A DNA stretch of 64,000 bases from Paraburkholderia aspalathi (GTDB lineage: Bacteria; Pseudomonadota; Gammaproteobacteria; Burkholderiales; Burkholderiaceae): contig NZ_FPBH01000014.1 in assembly GCF_900116445.1 (NCBI RefSeq), positions 124,001 to 188,000 on the forward strand. Reading direction: 5' to 3'. This document shows positions 1 to 9,254 of this stretch, one piece after another. The notes under the pieces were generated by a model that did no database searches, had not been told where the DNA came from, and was given only the letters and a program-made list of their open reading frames with translations. The first letter of the stretch is position 1; each line of letters opens with the position of its first letter. The position numbers and the translations under genes are program-made.

Positions 1-983
1 CCAGCGAGTACAGCAACAGCGAAGGCTGGAATAGCGGCTACTTCCTCGGCAACGGCAATCTGTACAACAGCACGCTGTTGACCAACGATGAAGTCAGCAT
101 CGGCTCGGATCTGTATCGTCAGCAGCGCACCACGCAGGCTGCCGTGTACGCGAGCGATACGGTGCAGCTCACGTCGCGTCTGTCCGCTCTGGTCGGCGTG
201 CGTTATACGCAATACCGCGAGCACGTGTACAACACGAGCGGCGCCGTCTCGTCACAGTACAGCGCGGATCCGGTCACGCCGACCTTCGCGCTGATGTTCA
301 AGACCGACCCGTATTCGACGGTGTACGCGAGCTATGTCGAATCGTTGGAACAGGGTGGCGCGGCATCGAACACCAACCTCAATTACCCGGACACGTTCGG
401 CCCGCTGAAGAGCAAGCAGTACGAAGTCGGCTTCAAGACGGACCACAGCAAGTGGGGCGCCAATCTTGCGCTGTTCCGTGTCGATCAGGGCTACAACTAT
501 ACGAACTCGGCCAACATCTTCGTGCAGGACGGCACGAAGCGCTATACCGGCGTCGACGCGAGCGGCTGGCTTGCGCTGACGAGCGAATGGCGCGTGATGG
601 GCGGCGTGATGTGGCTCGACGCAAAGGCGGTCGATGTGGACGACGCCAGCGTCGAAGGCAAGCGCGTGTATGGCGCGCCGAGATTCACCGTGACCGGCCG
701 GATCGAATACAACCCGTCGTATCTGCGTCCGTTGACGCTGGCGTTCGGCGGCAAGTACGTCGGCAACCAGGCGGTCGACGCGGCCAACACGCAGTTCGTG
801 CCGGCTTATGTCACGTACGATCTGAGTGGCCGCTACGAGACGAAAATCGCCGGCAAGGATGTGACGTTCCGTGCGGGGATCAACAATCTATTCAATCGCC
901 GCTACTGGACCACGGCGTGGGGCTATTACGTGGCGCCTTCGCCGACACGAACTGCCGTGGCGAGCGCTACGTTGCAGTTCTAA
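1..983 (+). CDS. TonB-dependent (siderophore-type) outer membrane receptor, 3' part
   Basis: The reading frame is open from base 3, so only the C-terminal part of the gene is present. The translated region alternates short aromatic strands with polar loops (for example TVYASYVESLEQGG and SKQYEVGFKTD). These match the late beta-strands of TonB-dependent siderophore receptors. The extreme C-terminus ends in ...ATLQF with a terminal phenylalanine, the usual BAM recognition signal of outer membrane barrels. Near the end 'GINNLFNRRYW' matches the conserved last-strand box of this family. It would import a ferric siderophore or similar ligand using TonB energy. The plug domain and signal peptide lie outside the window, so the ligand cannot be guessed. 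Confidence 0.9.
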   Translation, partial: SEYSNSEGWNSGYFLGNGNLYNSTLLTNDEVSIGSDLYRQQRTTQAAVYASDTVQLTSRLSALVGVRYTQYREHVYNTSGAVSSQYSADPVTPTFALMFKTDPYSTVYASYVESLEQGGAASNTNLNYPDTFGPLKSKQYEVGFKTDHSKWGANLALFRVDQGYNYTNSANIFVQDGTKRYTGVDASGWLALTSEWRVMGGVMWLDAKAVDVDDASVEGKRVYGAPRFTVTGRIEYNPSYLRPLTLAFGGKYVGNQAVDAANTQFVPAYVTYDLSGRYETKIAGKDVTFRAGINNLFNRRYWTTAWGYYVAPSPTRTAVASATLQF

Positions 984-1038
984 GCAATACGTAGCAACGG
1001 AAGCGCGCCCACCGTAGCAGCGGGGGCACGCCTCCTCA

Positions 1039-1956
1039 TCAGTTCGCTGGGGGCGCTCCAAGCATCCCAGGAATCTCGGCAACGAGCGCATCAATCGCGC
1101 AGCGCGTCTTCAACGCGAGATACCGGCTCTTCGGCCACACGACGTTGATCTCCTGTGAAGGTCGAAAACAGTTCTCCATCACGGTCTGCAACTGACCTGT
1201 TGCCTCAAAACGCGTGAGCAGCCAGCTTGGTAGCCACGCCAGCCCGAAGCCCGCAATCGCGGCATCCACGATCCCCTGCATATCGTCAAAGCTAAGCTGC
1301 GGCACGACATCCGCGCGGCGGATTTGCCCATCGACATCGAGCACATTCCACGGCTCGATAACCCCGTTGCGTGAATAAGCAATGATCGTGTGCCCGTGGA
1401 ATTCAGCCACGCGGCCCGGCGTGCCGCAGCGCGCCAAGTACGCCGGCGCGGCGCCAATGCTTGCGTACTGAACACCGAGCCGCCGCGCCGCGAGACTCAC
1501 ACTATCGACCAGTGGACCAATCCGCACGACGAGATCGAAGCCCTCTTCCACGACATCCACAAAGCGGTCCGTGACCGAAATGTCGATCTTCAATTGCGGA
1601 TGCCTGCGCGCAAGCCCAAGCAGCACCGGCGCCACGCAATGATGGCCGAAGGCCTGCGGCACGCTCACCCGCAGACGTCCTTTCGGTTCGCGGCGCCCCG
1701 AGTCGAGATCGGCTTCGGCGGCCTCGAGTTCAGCCAGCGCGCGCACGCAACGGTCGTAATACGCTTGCCCGGCCTCGGTGAGACTCTGGCTGCGCGTCGT
1801 GCGATTGAGCAGACGCACGCCGAGACGCTTTTCGAGCCGAACGATGACCTTGCCGACCGCCGAGCGTGTCACGTCCATGCGCTCGGCAGCCAACGCGAAA
1901 CTGCCCGTCTCAACCACACGCACGAACGTTGTCACGCCGTCGAGAATGTCGCTCAT
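1039..1956 (-). CDS. LysR-family transcriptional regulator
   Basis: This is a 305-residue protein of standard LysR length. The N-terminal winged helix-turn-helix (about residues 5-65) reads 'FVRVVETGSFALAAERMDVTRSAVGKVIVRLEKRLGVRLLNR' in pieces, the classic LysR pattern. A substrate-binding domain of the LTTR effector type follows. It is divergent from the DHA2 transporter gene that starts at 2083, with 126 bases between the two starts. That arrangement usually means the LysR protein controls the transporter and itself. The effector is not deducible. It could equally control an unlinked target. Confidence 0.92.
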   Translation of the reverse strand: MSDILDGVTTFVRVVETGSFALAAERMDVTRSAVGKVIVRLEKRLGVRLLNRTTRSQSLTEAGQAYYDRCVRALAELEAAEADLDSGRREPKGRLRVSVPQAFGHHCVAPVLLGLARRHPQLKIDISVTDRFVDVVEEGFDLVVRIGPLVDSVSLAARRLGVQYASIGAAPAYLARCGTPGRVAEFHGHTIIAYSRNGVIEPWNVLDVDGQIRRADVVPQLSFDDMQGIVDAAIAGFGLAWLPSWLLTRFEATGQLQTVMENCFRPSQEINVVWPKSRYLALKTRCAIDALVAEIPGMLGAPPAN

Positions 1957-2082
1957 ACCTTACCTTATTGGTTCCGCCGAGGACGCATTTCTGGGATTTA
2001 CTCGCGTCAATCGGGACTTAAATTCCCTCTATATTACACAGTCCATGGTGGCCAAAGCCATCGACTATCGAGGTGAATTCCC

Positions 2083-3789
2083 ATGTCCAGGTCCAGAAAC
2101 GCGCCGCCGCCGTATGACGAAGGTTCCCAAGCGGTTATCGCGGAAGAACATCCATCAAGCTTGTCGGACAGGCGAGCAGCAGACGCCCTTTCGAGCGATG
2201 CCGCGCAACCGACAACTCGCTTCTCCATCAGCAAGAACGCCTTGGCGTTGGGCGCCGTGTGCCTGGCTTCGCTGATGTTCGGCCTCGAAATCTCCAGCGT
2301 GCCAGTGATCCTGCCGACGCTCGAGCGCGTGCTGCACGGCGACTTCAAGGGCATGCAGTGGATCATGAATGCCTACACGCTCGGGGTGACGACGGTGCTG
2401 ATGGCAACCGGCGCGCTGGCGGACCGCTTCGGCCGCAGACGTATTTTCGTCATCGGGATCGCGCTGTTCGGCCTCACCTCGCTGATCTGCGGTTTCGCGC
2501 AGAGCGTGCCAACGTTGATCGTCGCGCGCCTGCTGCAAGGCGCGAGTGGCGGCGCGATGCTGATATGCCAGGTCGCCGTGCTCTCGCATCAATTTAACGA
2601 GGGACCTGAGCGCGTCCGGGCCTTCAGCGCGTGGGGCATCATTCTCGGCATCGGGCTTGGTTTTGGACCAATCATCGGCGGGATGATCGTTGCGGTATCG
2701 GGATGGCAATGGGTCTTCTGGATCCACGCACTGCTTGCCTCCGTCACGTTGACGCTCGTTTTCGGCGGCGTCCAGGAGTCGCGCGATCCGCACGCGCATA
2801 CGCTCGACGTGGCTGGCATCGTCACGCTTTCGCTGGCGGTATTCGGCCTCACGTACTACATCACGCAGGGCTCGGATCTTGGTTTCGCGAGTCTTCGCGC
2901 GATCCTGATTCTGGTGGCAACGGCCGTCGCCTTCTTGGCTTTTCTAGGCGCTGAGCGACTCAGTACGCGCCCGATGTTCGACTTCTCCGTATTCAGGATC
3001 CGGAAATTTTCCGGTGCGTTGATGGGTTCCGCGGGCATGAACTTCAGCTTCTGGCCGTTCATGATCTATCTGCCGATCTATTTCCAGATCGGCCTCGGCT
3101 ACGACAGCGTGAACGCCGGTCTTGCGCTGCTCGCGTACACGCTGCCGACGCTGTTATTTCCGCCGCTCGGTGAACGTCTTGCGCTGCGTTATGGATCAGG
3201 AATCGCGATACCTGCAGGCCTGTTTACGATCGGCCTCGGCTTCATGTTGATGAAATACGGCAGTCACGTCCTGCATCCCGGCGTGTGGACGATGCTGCCC
3301 GGTTGCATCCTCGCCGGCGCCGGCCTCGGCCTCACCAACACGCCCGTCACCAATACGACGACGGGTGCGGTTCCGGCGGAGCGGGCGGGCATGGCATCCG
3401 GGATCGATATGAGCGCGCGCATGATTACGCTTGCGATCAACATCGCGTTGATGGGCGCGATCCTGGTTGGCGGCATCCTCGTCAATCTGCGGGCGCGACT
3501 GCCTGCGACGCTCGACACCGCCCCACTCGGACGACTGGCGGAGAAGATTGCCGCAGGAGACGTCGAAGCGGTCAGACAGGGAATCCCAGCACTAGCCACA
3601 CTCGACCCATCCGGAACCGCCGTTCACGCCGCGCTAATAGACGGCTTTGGCTGGGTGATGCTCTATGGCGGCGTCGGAGTCTGGGTGCTCGCCGCGCTGA
3701 GTTTTGTGATTTCGGGCAGTGCTTCGAGAAGGCTGGGAAAAATAGAAACGGTCCCGACGCAGCAGTCCGTTCGATGCGACTCCTGCTAA
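2083..3789 (+). CDS. MFS efflux transporter, DHA2 (EmrB/QacA-like, 14-TM) family
   Basis: The 568-residue protein begins with a hydrophilic stretch of about 50 residues and then has roughly 14 hydrophobic segments, as in drug:H+ antiporter family 2. The loop 2-3 motif A is present as 'GALADRFGRRRIF', and motif C-like glycine/proline-rich text follows at 'GIGLGFGPIIGGMIV'. The start ATG at 2083 is preceded by a GAGGTG ribosome-binding site about 7 bases upstream. The gene is divergent from a LysR regulator, which suggests inducible efflux. The substrate is unknown. The C-terminus is unusually cysteine-containing (RCDSC) but otherwise typical. Confidence 0.9.
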   Translation: MSRSRNAPPPYDEGSQAVIAEEHPSSLSDRRAADALSSDAAQPTTRFSISKNALALGAVCLASLMFGLEISSVPVILPTLERVLHGDFKGMQWIMNAYTLGVTTVLMATGALADRFGRRRIFVIGIALFGLTSLICGFAQSVPTLIVARLLQGASGGAMLICQVAVLSHQFNEGPERVRAFSAWGIILGIGLGFGPIIGGMIVAVSGWQWVFWIHALLASVTLTLVFGGVQESRDPHAHTLDVAGIVTLSLAVFGLTYYITQGSDLGFASLRAILILVATAVAFLAFLGAERLSTRPMFDFSVFRIRKFSGALMGSAGMNFSFWPFMIYLPIYFQIGLGYDSVNAGLALLAYTLPTLLFPPLGERLALRYGSGIAIPAGLFTIGLGFMLMKYGSHVLHPGVWTMLPGCILAGAGLGLTNTPVTNTTTGAVPAERAGMASGIDMSARMITLAINIALMGAILVGGILVNLRARLPATLDTAPLGRLAEKIAAGDVEAVRQGIPALATLDPSGTAVHAALIDGFGWVMLYGGVGVWVLAALSFVISGSASRRLGKIETVPTQQSVRCDSC

Positions 3790-3888
3790 ATGCCAACGGC
3801 CATTTGACGTTCGATGCGCATTTTTTTGCCTCCGGCGTCAAAGTGCGCCGCTGGCACCTTGATAAGGTCGAGAAGCAGTTCGCAACGC

Positions 3889-5187
3889 TCAGCGCAACCG
3901 CAAAGCGGTTTTGCATTTCCACAAGGCCACAAGACTCAGCGCACCGAGAAATGCCAGGTACAACGCAGGCGAAAGCTTGTTGCCGGTGAGTTGAATTAGC
4001 GAATCAACGATCAACGGCGCGAACCCGCCGAAGACCGTTACACCAATGTTGTAGCTGACTGCCATGCCGGTAGCGCGCGTCTCTTTCGGAAAGGCGTCTG
4101 CCATCAACGCGGGCAGCGCCCCAAAATACACGGCCTTCAGCAGACCGATCCACGCCATCATTGCCATTAACGCGCCCAGGCTCGGATGACGGATCAATGC
4201 GGCAAATACCGGGTAGATCGACAACGTGAAGATCACGCCAGAGGCCGCCATCAAGCGAATTCGGCCCACGCGATCGGAGAGGAGACCAATGAACGGTGGT
4301 ACGAACATCAGAATTGCCCCCGTCAACACTGTCGCGGTGAAGCCGAAACTCGCCGGCATATGAAGCTGCTTGACCGCGTAGGTCGGGATATAAAGAATCA
4401 CGTAGCTCGTGCCAGTTGACACGGCCAACACGCCGATCGAAAGCAGCATGCGCAGCTTCTGTTGCGCGAAAACAGTCCTGACAGGCGTACGCGCGACAGG
4501 CGATTTGTCCAGGGTATGAAGGTTATGCTCCTCCTTCATCTGTCTGCGAAGGTACAGCCCGATCGGCCCGATCAGAATTCCAAAGAAAAACGGAACGCGC
4601 CAGCCCCATGATTCCATGGATGCCGTGTCCAGCGTACTGGTTAGCACCGCGCCGAACGCTGCGGCCAGTAGATAACTGAGTCCCTGACTCGCGAACTGGA
4701 AGCTCGCCATGAAGCCGCTTCTATGCGGCGCCTGCTCGACCAGAAACGCGGTCGTGCTGCCAAACTCGCCGCCTGCGGAAAAGCCCTGCAACAGCCGTGC
4801 AGCAAGCACGGCGATAGGCGCAGCCATGCCGATTGACGCGTATGACGGCATGACGGCGATCGTGAGTGTGCCGACCATCATCATCATGATCGATACCAGC
4901 ATCGACGCTTTCCGGCCGTGCCGGTCGGCGTAGGAGCCAAGTGCCAGAGCACCAATGGGTCGCACAAGATAGGAAATACCGAAGGTGCCAAGCGTGACCA
5001 ACAGCGATACCGCGGGACTGGATGCTGGAAAGAACGTCTTCGCAATAGTCGTGGCAAAGAATCCATAAATCAGGATATCAAACCATTCCAAAGCGTTTCC
5101 GATAGTCGCAGCAAATATGGTGAGATAGAAGCTGGTTTTCTTCGGCTGAGAAAGGAGATTGGCGCTCACACTTGCGGATGTATCCAT
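3889..5187 (-). CDS. MFS metabolite:H+ symporter (MHS/ProP-like) family transporter
   Basis: The protein has about 432 residues and 12 predicted membrane segments. The N-terminus 'TIGNALEWFDILIYGFFA' and the loop 'GSYADRHGRKASM' are hallmarks of the MHS family (citrate, alpha-ketoglutarate, shikimate and proline/betaine symporters). 'RLLQGFSAGGEFG' after TM4 is also diagnostic. I place the start at 5187 (MDTSASV...) rather than the ATG four codons upstream, because GGAG sits 7 bases before 5187. It follows the small gene at 5244-5717 by 56 bases and probably shares its promoter. The role is likely organic-acid uptake; the substrate is unknown. It converges on the DHA2 gene. Confidence 0.9.
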   Translation of the reverse strand: MDTSASVSANLLSQPKKTSFYLTIFAATIGNALEWFDILIYGFFATTIAKTFFPASSPAVSLLVTLGTFGISYLVRPIGALALGSYADRHGRKASMLVSIMMMMVGTLTIAVMPSYASIGMAAPIAVLAARLLQGFSAGGEFGSTTAFLVEQAPHRSGFMASFQFASQGLSYLLAAAFGAVLTSTLDTASMESWGWRVPFFFGILIGPIGLYLRRQMKEEHNLHTLDKSPVARTPVRTVFAQQKLRMLLSIGVLAVSTGTSYVILYIPTYAVKQLHMPASFGFTATVLTGAILMFVPPFIGLLSDRVGRIRLMAASGVIFTLSIYPVFAALIRHPSLGALMAMMAWIGLLKAVYFGALPALMADAFPKETRATGMAVSYNIGVTVFGGFAPLIVDSLIQLTGNKLSPALYLAFLGALSLVALWKCKTALRLR

Positions 5188-5243
5188 GACATGCTCCATA
5201 AGGGCTTAGCAGTGAACCTGCGGGCCATACACCCGATGTGGTA

Positions 5244-5717
5244 TCAATAACCGGTCGCTACGTTGCGTAGGACGACTGCGCGAAGAACAGCAAAGACTCG
5301 CTCGATCCCGATCGAAACGGCCGACGCCTCGTCCGTTTCGATTCGATAGCGCATGTGCAAGACGGGCTGCCCGTGAACACCGCCGAGCCAATCCAGTTCT
5401 TCTGGCACACTGGACCACAACAACAGCTGTACAGCCCGGGATAACTGTCGCAACGATTTGGCGGCATCCCCCGTCGCCGTAGCTCCGGAGAATGTCTCGT
5501 GTTCGCTGGATTCAATCCATGCTCGATGCAGAGATACAGGCTCGGGAATTCGCAGCATCGAGACCTGAGACACGGCGGTGAAGCGCTTCGCCAGCGCGTG
5601 TGCAACCGAAGTCGGAATGCTCCCGTCGACGACGATGCACAGTTGCGTGAATTCCGATGCCCGCAGTATCCAATCCCAATCCGCGCTCGACACATCATGC
5701 GAATCTAGGCTACCCAT
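5244..5717 (-). CDS. Conserved hypothetical protein upstream of the MHS symporter
   Basis: This is a 157-residue soluble protein that I do not recognise. The start at 5717 (MGSLDSHDVSS...) is chosen over the ATG at 5738 because a GGAGG ribosome-binding site lies 7 bases upstream of it. There is no signal peptide or membrane segment. The chain is rich in short hydrophobic strands (FTQLCIVVD, VSMLRIP, VLHMRYRIE), which suggests a compact alpha/beta fold. It is the first gene of a likely two-gene unit with the symporter at 3889-5187. It could therefore be an enzyme acting on the imported acid or an accessory protein. An AT-rich region with inverted repeats lies just upstream. Confidence 0.7.
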   Translation of the reverse strand: MGSLDSHDVSSADWDWILRASEFTQLCIVVDGSIPTSVAHALAKRFTAVSQVSMLRIPEPVSLHRAWIESSEHETFSGATATGDAAKSLRQLSRAVQLLLWSSVPEELDWLGGVHGQPVLHMRYRIETDEASAVSIGIERVFAVLRAVVLRNVATGY

Positions 5718-5780
5718 TGCACCCTCCGGAAAGGTCAACGTCGCTTCAAAACACCAGACAAGCCTGACCCGCGCTCTGAT

Positions 5781-5800
5781 TCAAATTCTAAAGAATTTGA
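5781..5800. promoter_or_regulatory. Perfect inverted repeat, candidate operator for the 5244-5717/symporter unit
   Basis: TCAAATTC and GAATTTGA face each other across TAAA, giving 8-base perfect arms. The surrounding 5775-5870 is strikingly AT-rich for this genome. The site lies 64-83 bases upstream of the start at 5717, where an operator overlapping a promoter would be expected. A partial copy of one arm (TCAAATTG) follows at about 5808. The regulator is unknown. Confidence 0.5.
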
Positions 5801-5864
5801 TCCGAAATCAAATTGCGAAGAAAATTTCTCATACTTACTTTAAGAAACTTCATCACGGTGTTTA

Positions 5865-5899
5865 TGCGTGAGAATTTTGCATAGATGCAAATTCGCACA
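5865..5899. promoter_or_regulatory. Long imperfect palindrome in the AT-rich spacer
   Basis: GTGAGAATTTTGCAT on the left is mirrored by ATGCAAATTCGCAC on the right around the dinucleotide AG, with one base of length difference between the arms. It sits between the chemoreceptor terminator and the candidate promoter of the 5717 gene. It could be an activator or repressor site for the symporter unit. It lacks the GC stem and U-run of a terminator. Confidence 0.35.
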
Positions 5900-5901
5900 A
5901 T

Positions 5902-5929
5902 AAAAAAACGCGGATCAACTGGACCCGCG
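5902..5929 (-). terminator. Rho-independent terminator of the chemoreceptor gene
   Basis: Read on the minus strand, GCGGG/CCGCG-type arms (CGCGG at 5909-5913 and CCGCG at 5925-5929) form a stem around a loop of about 11 bases and are followed by a run of seven T. It lies about 50 bases past the stop codon of the methyl-accepting protein. Confidence 0.7.
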
Positions 5930-5980
5930 CCACTCACGCATGCCGGCATGCGGCTTCGTACGACGGTCGTCGCATCTCCC

Positions 5981-7561
5981 TCAACCCAGCGACATGGCGA
6001 GACTCGCGCCGCCGTCGAGCTTGAAGATCGAGACGACTTGCACCAGTTCGTGGGACTGGTTGCGCAGACTGTTAGCCGCGGCGGTCATTTGTTCCACCAG
6101 CGCAGCGTTTTGCTGGGTGGTCTCATCCATCTGGGTAACAGCCTCACCGACCTGGGCCACGCCCAAAGATTGTTCGTTGCTGGCAGCACTGATCTCACCC
6201 ATGGTGTCGGTGACGCGGCGGATGGAGCGAACAACTTCGGTCATGGCGACGCCGGCCTGCTCGACCTGGGCCGAACCCTGTGCAACGCGTTCCACGCTCG
6301 CGCTGATGAGCTTTTTGATTTCCTTGGCTGCATCAGCGGAGCGTGCGGCCAGACTGCGCACTTCATTGGCCACTACCGCGAAGCCGCGTCCCTGTTCACC
6401 GGCACGGGCTGATTCCACCGCAGCGTTCAAGGCGAGGATGTTGGTCTGGAAGGCGATGCCGTCGATGACACCAATGATGTCGGCGATTTTCCTGGAGCTG
6501 TCGTTGATACCTTTCATGGTTTCCACGACCTGATTGACGACTTCCCCACACTGGATGGCGACCTCAGACGTGTTCATGGCCAACTGGTTCGCCTGGCGGG
6601 CATTGTCGGCGTTCTGGCGCACGGTGGAACTGAGCTCTTCCATGGAGGCGGCGGTTTCTTCCAGCGCGCTGGCCTGGCTTTCTGTGCGGGCGCTGAGGTC
6701 GTCGTTGCCCTGGGCGATTTCGGCGCTGGCGGTGGCCACGCTTTCCGAGCCGGAACGTACGTTGGAGACAACACGCACGAGGCTGGTTTGCATGTCTCTC
6801 AGGCTGGTGAGCAACTGGCCGACTTCGTCGGTACTGTGGTTATCGATACGAGCGGTCAAATCGCCTTCGGCGACCTGGCGGGCTACCCCGGTGGCTTTGA
6901 CCAGCGGCCTCGTGATGCTGCCGGAGATCAGCCACGCACACACCACGCTCAGCAGCAGGCTGACTACGCCAAGAGCAATCATCAGCGTGCGGCTGTATTC
7001 GTAGTTGGCCTCAATCTGCGTGGCCACCCTGTCGATTTCATCGCGCTGCTGCTTCACTAAAGCGTCGACCTTCGCCACAAAGAGTCTGGAAGCGGGTATG
7101 AACTGTTGCTCCAGCAACTGGTTCGCCTCCTCGGCTTTGCCCGACTTTTTCAGTGCATAGATCTGGTCGCGGGTAGCGATAAAAGCTTTGCGCTGTTCAC
7201 CGATTGCGGCAAACAAGGATTTTTCCTCGTCAGAGGTCATCAAGGCTTCGATCGACTTTTGCAACGCTCCCGACACCTTGGACGAAGCCACGGCTTCTTC
7301 CACAAAGTAACTGGCAAGGCCAGGGTCAGCGCTCTTGGCAATCGCGGTCGTGCGGGTGACTGCGGTACTGATATTGCGCGACCAGTCGTTGACAAGCCGC
7401 TCGGTCTGGATTGGATTGGCAACCAGATTGCGGGTTGCCTGCGCTACAGAGGACAGGCGCGCAAGCCCTATGACGATGCTGATCATCGACATGATCAATA
7501 CCAGAACAAAGCCCGCCCCCAGTCGCTTGGCGATGGGCAGATTGGAAATAAACGTTGGCAT
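5981..7561 (-). CDS. Methyl-accepting chemotaxis protein
   Basis: The protein has about 526 residues. One membrane helix lies near residues 10-30, then a periplasmic four-helix-bundle type sensor domain of about 150 residues, a second membrane helix, a HAMP domain ('SITRPLVKATGVARQVAEGDL') and the long cytoplasmic signalling coiled coil. The conserved hairpin tip that contacts CheA/CheW is present ('FQTNILALNAAVESARAGEQ'). There is no C-terminal NWETF-type pentapeptide for CheR/CheB docking. I prefer the ATG at 7561 (MPTFISN...) to the TTG at 7576, which has no ribosome-binding site. A terminator follows. The ligand is unknown. No che genes are nearby, so it is an orphan receptor feeding a distant array. 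Confidence 0.93.
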   Translation of the reverse strand: MPTFISNLPIAKRLGAGFVLVLIMSMISIVIGLARLSSVAQATRNLVANPIQTERLVNDWSRNISTAVTRTTAIAKSADPGLASYFVEEAVASSKVSGALQKSIEALMTSDEEKSLFAAIGEQRKAFIATRDQIYALKKSGKAEEANQLLEQQFIPASRLFVAKVDALVKQQRDEIDRVATQIEANYEYSRTLMIALGVVSLLLSVVCAWLISGSITRPLVKATGVARQVAEGDLTARIDNHSTDEVGQLLTSLRDMQTSLVRVVSNVRSGSESVATASAEIAQGNDDLSARTESQASALEETAASMEELSSTVRQNADNARQANQLAMNTSEVAIQCGEVVNQVVETMKGINDSSRKIADIIGVIDGIAFQTNILALNAAVESARAGEQGRGFAVVANEVRSLAARSADAAKEIKKLISASVERVAQGSAQVEQAGVAMTEVVRSIRRVTDTMGEISAASNEQSLGVAQVGEAVTQMDETTQQNAALVEQMTAAANSLRNQSHELVQVVSIFKLDGGASLAMSLG

Positions 7562-7747
7562 AGTCGGTTTCTTCAATAACCAAAGGGAAAAATACCCGCT
7601 GACAATACGGACTATCGGAGTTCGCTCACTACACGTATACGGCTGCGAACGCCAACCCTGAAGACGCTATTCCGTGGGCCATTCCTGAAACAGAGGTAGG
7701 GATATCCTTATAAGATGTCTGCCTGTCCGCCCGCGATAGCGAATGGT

Positions 7748-7761
7748 GGAGTCCGGACTCC
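7748..7761. promoter_or_regulatory. 14-base perfect palindrome upstream of the Fe-ADH gene
   Basis: GGAGTCCGGACTCC reads identically on both strands. It lies 64-77 bases upstream of the alcohol dehydrogenase start, within the 263-base divergent spacer shared with the chemoreceptor. A regulator dimer site is plausible. I see no clear -35/-10 pair around it. Confidence 0.35.
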
Positions 7762-7824
7762 GAACGTTGGAAGTACCGATCTTGCTGGCGTATCAATGGC
7801 CAGTGCCGACCTGCAGGTGAAACG

Positions 7825-8985
7825 ATGAACGCATTCCGGTTTCAAACCGTGCCGACGATGGTCGTCGAATTTGGCGCAGCGCGCCGTCTCGGCGCTTTGC
7901 TGCGCGCGCAATTTCCGTTGCTTACACGCCTGTGCGTGGTGACGGATGGGTTTCTTCACCAGAGTGGGCTGCTGAATCCGGCGCTCGCCGATCTCGCGGT
8001 GCATGGCTGGAATGCCACCGTGATCGACGATGTGATCGCGGATCCGCCCGAGCACATCGTGCTCGAGGCGACCTCGCGCGCGCGTGAGGCCGGCGCTGAG
8101 ATCGTGCTGGGGCTCGGCGGCGGTTCGTCGATGGACGTGGCCAAGTTGATCGCCGTACTGGCGCCGCAGGATCAACAAGCGCTCAGCGAGATGTACGGTG
8201 TGAACAAGGTGACGGTGTCGCGCCTGCCGCTCGTGCAGATGCCGACCACCGCGGGCACCGGCTCGGAAGTCACGGCCGTATCGATCGTGACGGTGGGCGA
8301 GGCGAAGAAGATGGGCGTGGTCGCGCCGCAACTGGTCGCCGATCTGGCGATTCTCGACGCGGAACTCACGCTCGGACTACCGGTTGCCGCAACCGCTGCA
8401 ACCGGCGTCGACGCGATGGTTCACGCGATCGAGGCGTACACGTCCGCGCATTTGAAAAACCCGGTGTCCGACATGCTGGCGGTGAAGGCGCTAGAACTTC
8501 TGTCGCGCAATCTGTTGCCCGCGTGTGAGAACGGCCAGAACCGCGCGGCGCGCGAAGCGATGTTGCTCGGCGCGGCGTTCGCTGGCCAGGCGTTCGCCAA
8601 TTCACCGGTGGCCGCCGTGCATGCGCTCGCCTATCCGATCGGTGGCATCTATCACGTCCCGCACGGTCTTTCGAATGCGCTCGTGCTGCCGCACGTGTTG
8701 CGGTTCAACGCCGAGGCGGCGGCACATCTGTACGCGGAACTCGCGGACGTGGTCCTGCCGGGCATCACGGGCAGCGCCGAGAGCCGGACGCAGGCGTTGA
8801 TCGAACGGCTCGAACAGATGATTGCCGCGACCGCGATTCCGGCCAGGTTGCGCGATGTCGGCATCGAACGTAGCGGGCTCGAACGGATGGCGAGCGACGC
8901 GATGCTGCAAACGCGGCTTCTGGTGAACAACCCCCGGCCTGTTAGCGAGGCCGATGCATTGGCGATTTATAGCGCTGCGTTTTAA
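7825..8985 (+). CDS. Iron-containing alcohol dehydrogenase
   Basis: The 386-residue protein is the usual length for group III iron-dependent alcohol dehydrogenases. The dinucleotide-binding turn 'LGLGGGSSMDVAK' lies near residue 95, and 'PTTAGTGSEVT' follows. Metal ligands are visible: Asp and His in 'DAELTLGLP...TGVDAMVHAIEAY', and two His in 'HALAYPIGGIYHVPHGLSN'. It would interconvert an alcohol and an aldehyde with NAD(P). The start has an AGGTGA ribosome-binding site. It is divergent from the chemoreceptor and has no obvious operon partner, so the substrate cannot be inferred. Confidence 0.93.
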   Translation: MNAFRFQTVPTMVVEFGAARRLGALLRAQFPLLTRLCVVTDGFLHQSGLLNPALADLAVHGWNATVIDDVIADPPEHIVLEATSRAREAGAEIVLGLGGGSSMDVAKLIAVLAPQDQQALSEMYGVNKVTVSRLPLVQMPTTAGTGSEVTAVSIVTVGEAKKMGVVAPQLVADLAILDAELTLGLPVAATAATGVDAMVHAIEAYTSAHLKNPVSDMLAVKALELLSRNLLPACENGQNRAAREAMLLGAAFAGQAFANSPVAAVHALAYPIGGIYHVPHGLSNALVLPHVLRFNAEAAAHLYAELADVVLPGITGSAESRTQALIERLEQMIAATAIPARLRDVGIERSGLERMASDAMLQTRLLVNNPRPVSEADALAIYSAAF

Positions 8986-9066
8986 TCGGCGACGCGCGTA
9001 ATTGAGGGCGGGAGTCGCCGAGATGTTTGGCGACGACTCCGCGCCGTTACGGCCGGCGGACACGTT

Positions 9067-9082
9067 ACGTAGCATGCTACGT
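9067..9082. repeat. 16-base perfect palindrome in the spacer after the Fe-ADH gene
   Basis: ACGTAGCATGCTACGT is a perfect palindrome preceded by CACGTT. Related GTTACGTA-containing sequences occur at about 12639 and 13726 in other nearby spacers. No T-run follows, so terminator function is uncertain. Confidence 0.4.
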
Positions 9083-9254
9083 GGAACACGGCATCGCGCC
9101 TTTAGACAGAATCGCGTTTATGACGCGATAAATTCTTCATATCATAATTTCTTTAACCACTTATGCGCTGAATTACTGAGATGAAGCGATAAGTGGCATT
9201 TGGCGTGCAACTTGCAGTGTTGGCCCCACCAATAGTCGTTCAACGGGGACCATC

